A DNA stretch of 8,610 bases from Marmoricola sp. (GTDB taxonomy: Bacteria; Actinomycetota; Actinomycetes; Propionibacteriales; Nocardioidaceae). Shown here piece after piece: positions 8,101 through 8,610 of the stretch. A program made the position numbers and the translations under genes. The notes beneath the pieces are model-generated. The model saw only the letters and a program-made list of their open reading frames with translations. It was not told the origin of the DNA and made no database searches. The stretch spans positions 1 through 8,610 of the forward strand of contig JASLCW010000253.1 of NCBI GenBank assembly GCA_030151765.1, given 5' to 3'. Each line of letters opens with the position of its first letter. Position 1 is the stretch's first letter.

Positions 8101-8193
8101 GCGCGCGGGCACTCCGAGCTGTCACCGGCTGCCAGCAACGCCACTCCGGCCGGCATGGCGCTCAACCGGAGGGTGGAGATCAGGGTCTGGTGA
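5173..8193 (+). CDS. Exported multi-domain protein with a C-terminal OmpA-type peptidoglycan-binding domain
   Basis: The 1006-residue protein is numbered here from ATG 5173 (1009 residues if started at ATG 5164). The signal peptide is residues 1-32, with a basic start, a long Leu/Ala core and an Ala-Gln-Ala site. Residues 40-262 resemble DUF6923, a propeller-like secreted module with Tyr/Gly-rich strands. Residues 282-379 are Fn3-like. Three Ig-like repeats follow at 393-472, 476-554 and 559-638, each with one cysteine pair. Residues 642-728 are a putative-Ig (He_PIG) domain with the L-P-P-G-L and T-G-R-I-T-G-T motifs. Two more beta modules lie at 732-814 and 815-895. Residues 902-1006 are OmpA-like, with G-F-T-D943-S-R-G, N-x-x-L-S-x-x-R958-A, and a final N998-R-R-V-E-I. 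D943 and R958 match, in motif and 15-residue spacing, the pair that binds the diaminopimelate carboxylate in Acinetobacter OmpA. The protein probably sits outside the membrane and attaches non-covalently to peptidoglycan. No barrel or lipobox is present. Partner or ligand is unknown. Confidence 0.9.
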   Translation: MRSHIGATIRLVLTAGLAALALTVPLSGPAQAVTGTPFACVPKFYQVTATNGGSFQQYDAATNSMSRVGTGAVSGINAIGYNPSDNYIYGVSGTKLYRIDSTGSFSTGTTITGTVATSGGDFYQGKLIAAPSSGNAWTSVDVSTATAASYALTGAANGNASSGTWGAYDLTVQGDLAYGLNNQTLYIVKMDTKQISSRTVTGPTNGNYGAAYSDASGNAFFYNNTDNKVFMLSKAALADATGSATAPTAVLVGGAASTPALTAPNDGASCPNAASPYVPTVNDGQTSASGVTDTSATLAGSASANNTSTSVDFCYGTDPTLATCTTVAATPATITGTTPTAFSTTVTGLDACTTYYYRVVASNSVGANNGTIQSFTTTGEGGCSEEPPAAADQTIDFAELAGMTLGDEGQVLSATATSELPVTFTSLTPATCDIEDGTVVPLAAGTCTVAADQPGDSDWNAANRVTRSFVVGLLGQTISFPALPDTVFGGTVGTPAPSSSAGLPVTVASTTPEVCAVHDGSVTALMAGLCTLRATQDGDDTHAAATPVETSFQVARATQSVTIAPVADIKVNAGPAHVVITTSIDITPEVTTLTPAVCTVGAAGTVNLVSAGTCTIAASVAETANYSGASDSTSFTVQPDLVVTQPDPVTTTPDSPISVDLPATSGVGPFTWTFTQSPGDQLPPGLTLDAATGRITGTVKRPGQYEFHVTVTDATGERVVRAVELVVASTLTGHAPSGSRTVVAGGMLTLPDNGDDVVSWQYGLPSSLHVVRTADGRVWLRADAHSSGRYDVPLTISDGVTTIAGTFHVTVLPPRVASGRYRLGKGLSTRLRWAPWPGATSYRVYVGGRLVGRSETPTLSLSRPLGPRDKVTVRTEGADQLLAGARRLAYVAPSRSAAPLGATVYFGTNLSDLDRGARTTLRHLGNAVRSGGFHHVLITGFTDSRGSMTSNLALSQRRATAVDQYLRSWLKGRAVTARGHSELSPAASNATPAGMALNRRVEIRVW
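6349..7086 (+). repeat. Three tandem cysteine-paired Ig-like repeats inside the OmpA-type gene
   Basis: The units are at 6349-6588, 6598-6834 and 6847-7086, about 80 codons each. Each begins with Gln-[Thr/Ser]-[Ile/Val] and has a T-P-x-x-C strand, then 15-16 residues later a second Cys in an A-G-x-C-T motif, and ends with a short S-F-x-V strand. The cysteine pairs are 432/447, 515/530 and 598/614, numbered from ATG 5173. The repeats are diverged at residue and DNA level, so this is old domain duplication and not a recent DNA repeat. Confidence 0.8.
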
Positions 8194-8202
8194 ACCGTCT
8201 CG

Positions 8203-8241
8203 GCACCTGGGGTCCGGGGATCGCCTCCGACCCCCAGGTGC
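8203..8241 (+). terminator. Strong hairpin after the OmpA-type gene, likely terminator without a T-tract
   Basis: GCACCTGGGGTC (8203-8214) pairs with GACCCCCAGGTGC (8229-8241), with one extra C on the right arm. The pairing can continue inward with G8216-G8219 against 8225-8228, leaving a loop of about five bases. It begins 9 bases after the stop codon. No T-run follows, as is common for hairpin terminators proposed in high-GC actinobacteria. It separates this gene from the next promoter. Confidence 0.7.
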
Positions 8242-8261
8242 GCGGACAAACACGTTCGCGG

Positions 8262-8267
8262 TAGAAC
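8262..8267 (+). promoter_or_regulatory. -10-like hexamer for a possibly leaderless DUF2461 transcript
   Basis: TAGAAC resembles the actinobacterial -10 hexamer (last base C instead of T) and ends 6 bases before GTG 8274. No Shine-Dalgarno is visible in the intervening bases CGGACG. No clear -35 element was found. Confidence 0.4.
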
Positions 8268-8273
8268 CGGACG

Positions 8274-8610
8274 GTGACCTTCGAAGGCTTTCCCGTCGCC
8301 GCGCTCGACTTCTACGACGACCTCGAGATGGACAACACCAAGTCCTTCTGGGAGGCGCACAAGCAGGTGTACGTCGACGCGGTGAAGACCCCGATGACGG
8401 AACTCACCGATGCGCTGGCCGACGAATTCGGACCCGCCAAGATCTTCCGGCCCTACCGGGATGTGCGCTTCGCGGCGGACAAGACGCCGTACAAGACGCA
8501 TCAGGGCGCCTTCGTCAGGGTCGGTGAGGCGACCGGGTGGTACCTCCAGGTCGGCGCTCCCGGCGTACTGGTGGGCGGCGGTTTCTACCACGCGGACGGC
8601 GCGGCGATCC
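8274..8610 (+). CDS. DUF2461 (TIGR02453-type) family protein, 3' end beyond the window
   Basis: The reading frame is open from GTG 8274 to the last base (112 codons plus one base). The visible part matches the N-terminal half of the DUF2461 family: F-x-G-F-P then A-L-D-F-Y near residues 3-14, F25-W near the middle of helix 1, and the family's most recognisable block P61-Y-R-D-V-R-F followed by D-K-T-P-Y-K-T-H and Q-G-A-F (about residues 61-80). A G-W-Y-L-Q-V strand and a G-G-G-F-Y turn come next. Family members are roughly twice this length and their biochemical role is unknown. An in-frame TAG at 8262-8264 lies just upstream, so GTG 8274 is the first possible start. The protein has no signal peptide or membrane segment and is probably cytoplasmic. 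It follows a strong terminator and looks like an independent unit. Confidence 0.9.
   Translation, partial: MTFEGFPVAALDFYDDLEMDNTKSFWEAHKQVYVDAVKTPMTELTDALADEFGPAKIFRPYRDVRFAADKTPYKTHQGAFVRVGEATGWYLQVGAPGVLVGGGFYHADGAAI

Overview
This is a high-GC window in which third codon positions are almost all G or C. GTG starts, short promoter-to-start distances and secreted proteins built from PKD, Ig and Fn3-like modules point to an actinobacterium. The style is that of Nocardioides or a relative, but that placement is an inference from gene style and not from any search.

Layout. (1) Positions 1-65 are the 3' part of a tRNA-Gly (anticodon CCC), cut by the window edge. (2) On the minus strand, 100-1758 is a 552-residue secreted protein with a PKD-like domain. 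(3) Divergent from it, across about 90 bp that hold a perfect inverted repeat, is a 268-residue enzyme of the isocitrate lyase/PEP mutase superfamily (1850-2656). (4) At 2683-5142 is an 819-residue membrane protein with an unusual architecture: a six-TM plus histidine-kinase unit followed by a second six-TM unit and a degenerate kinase-like unit. (5) After 30 bp containing a small hairpin and a ribosome binding site, 5173-8193 encodes a roughly 1000-residue exported protein. Its modules are a DUF6923-like N-terminus, Fn3-like and cysteine-paired Ig-like repeats, and an OmpA-type peptidoglycan-binding C-terminus. (6) A strong hairpin at 8203-8241 closes that gene. (7) A DUF2461-family gene begins at GTG 8274 and runs off the right edge.

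How the parts may work together. The kinase-like membrane protein and the OmpA-type wall protein are on the same strand and closely spaced, so they are probably co-transcribed. The likeliest picture is a membrane sensor next to a peptidoglycan-anchored surface protein. No response regulator lies in the window, so the kinase looks like an orphan here. The remaining genes look like ordinary chromosomal neighbours. No mobile element, CRISPR array or integrase is visible.

The most notable feature is the internally duplicated kinase/pseudokinase membrane protein. Next are the Gram-positive OmpA-domain protein beside it and three genes whose start codons lie 6-7 bases after a -10-like hexamer, which suggests leaderless transcripts.
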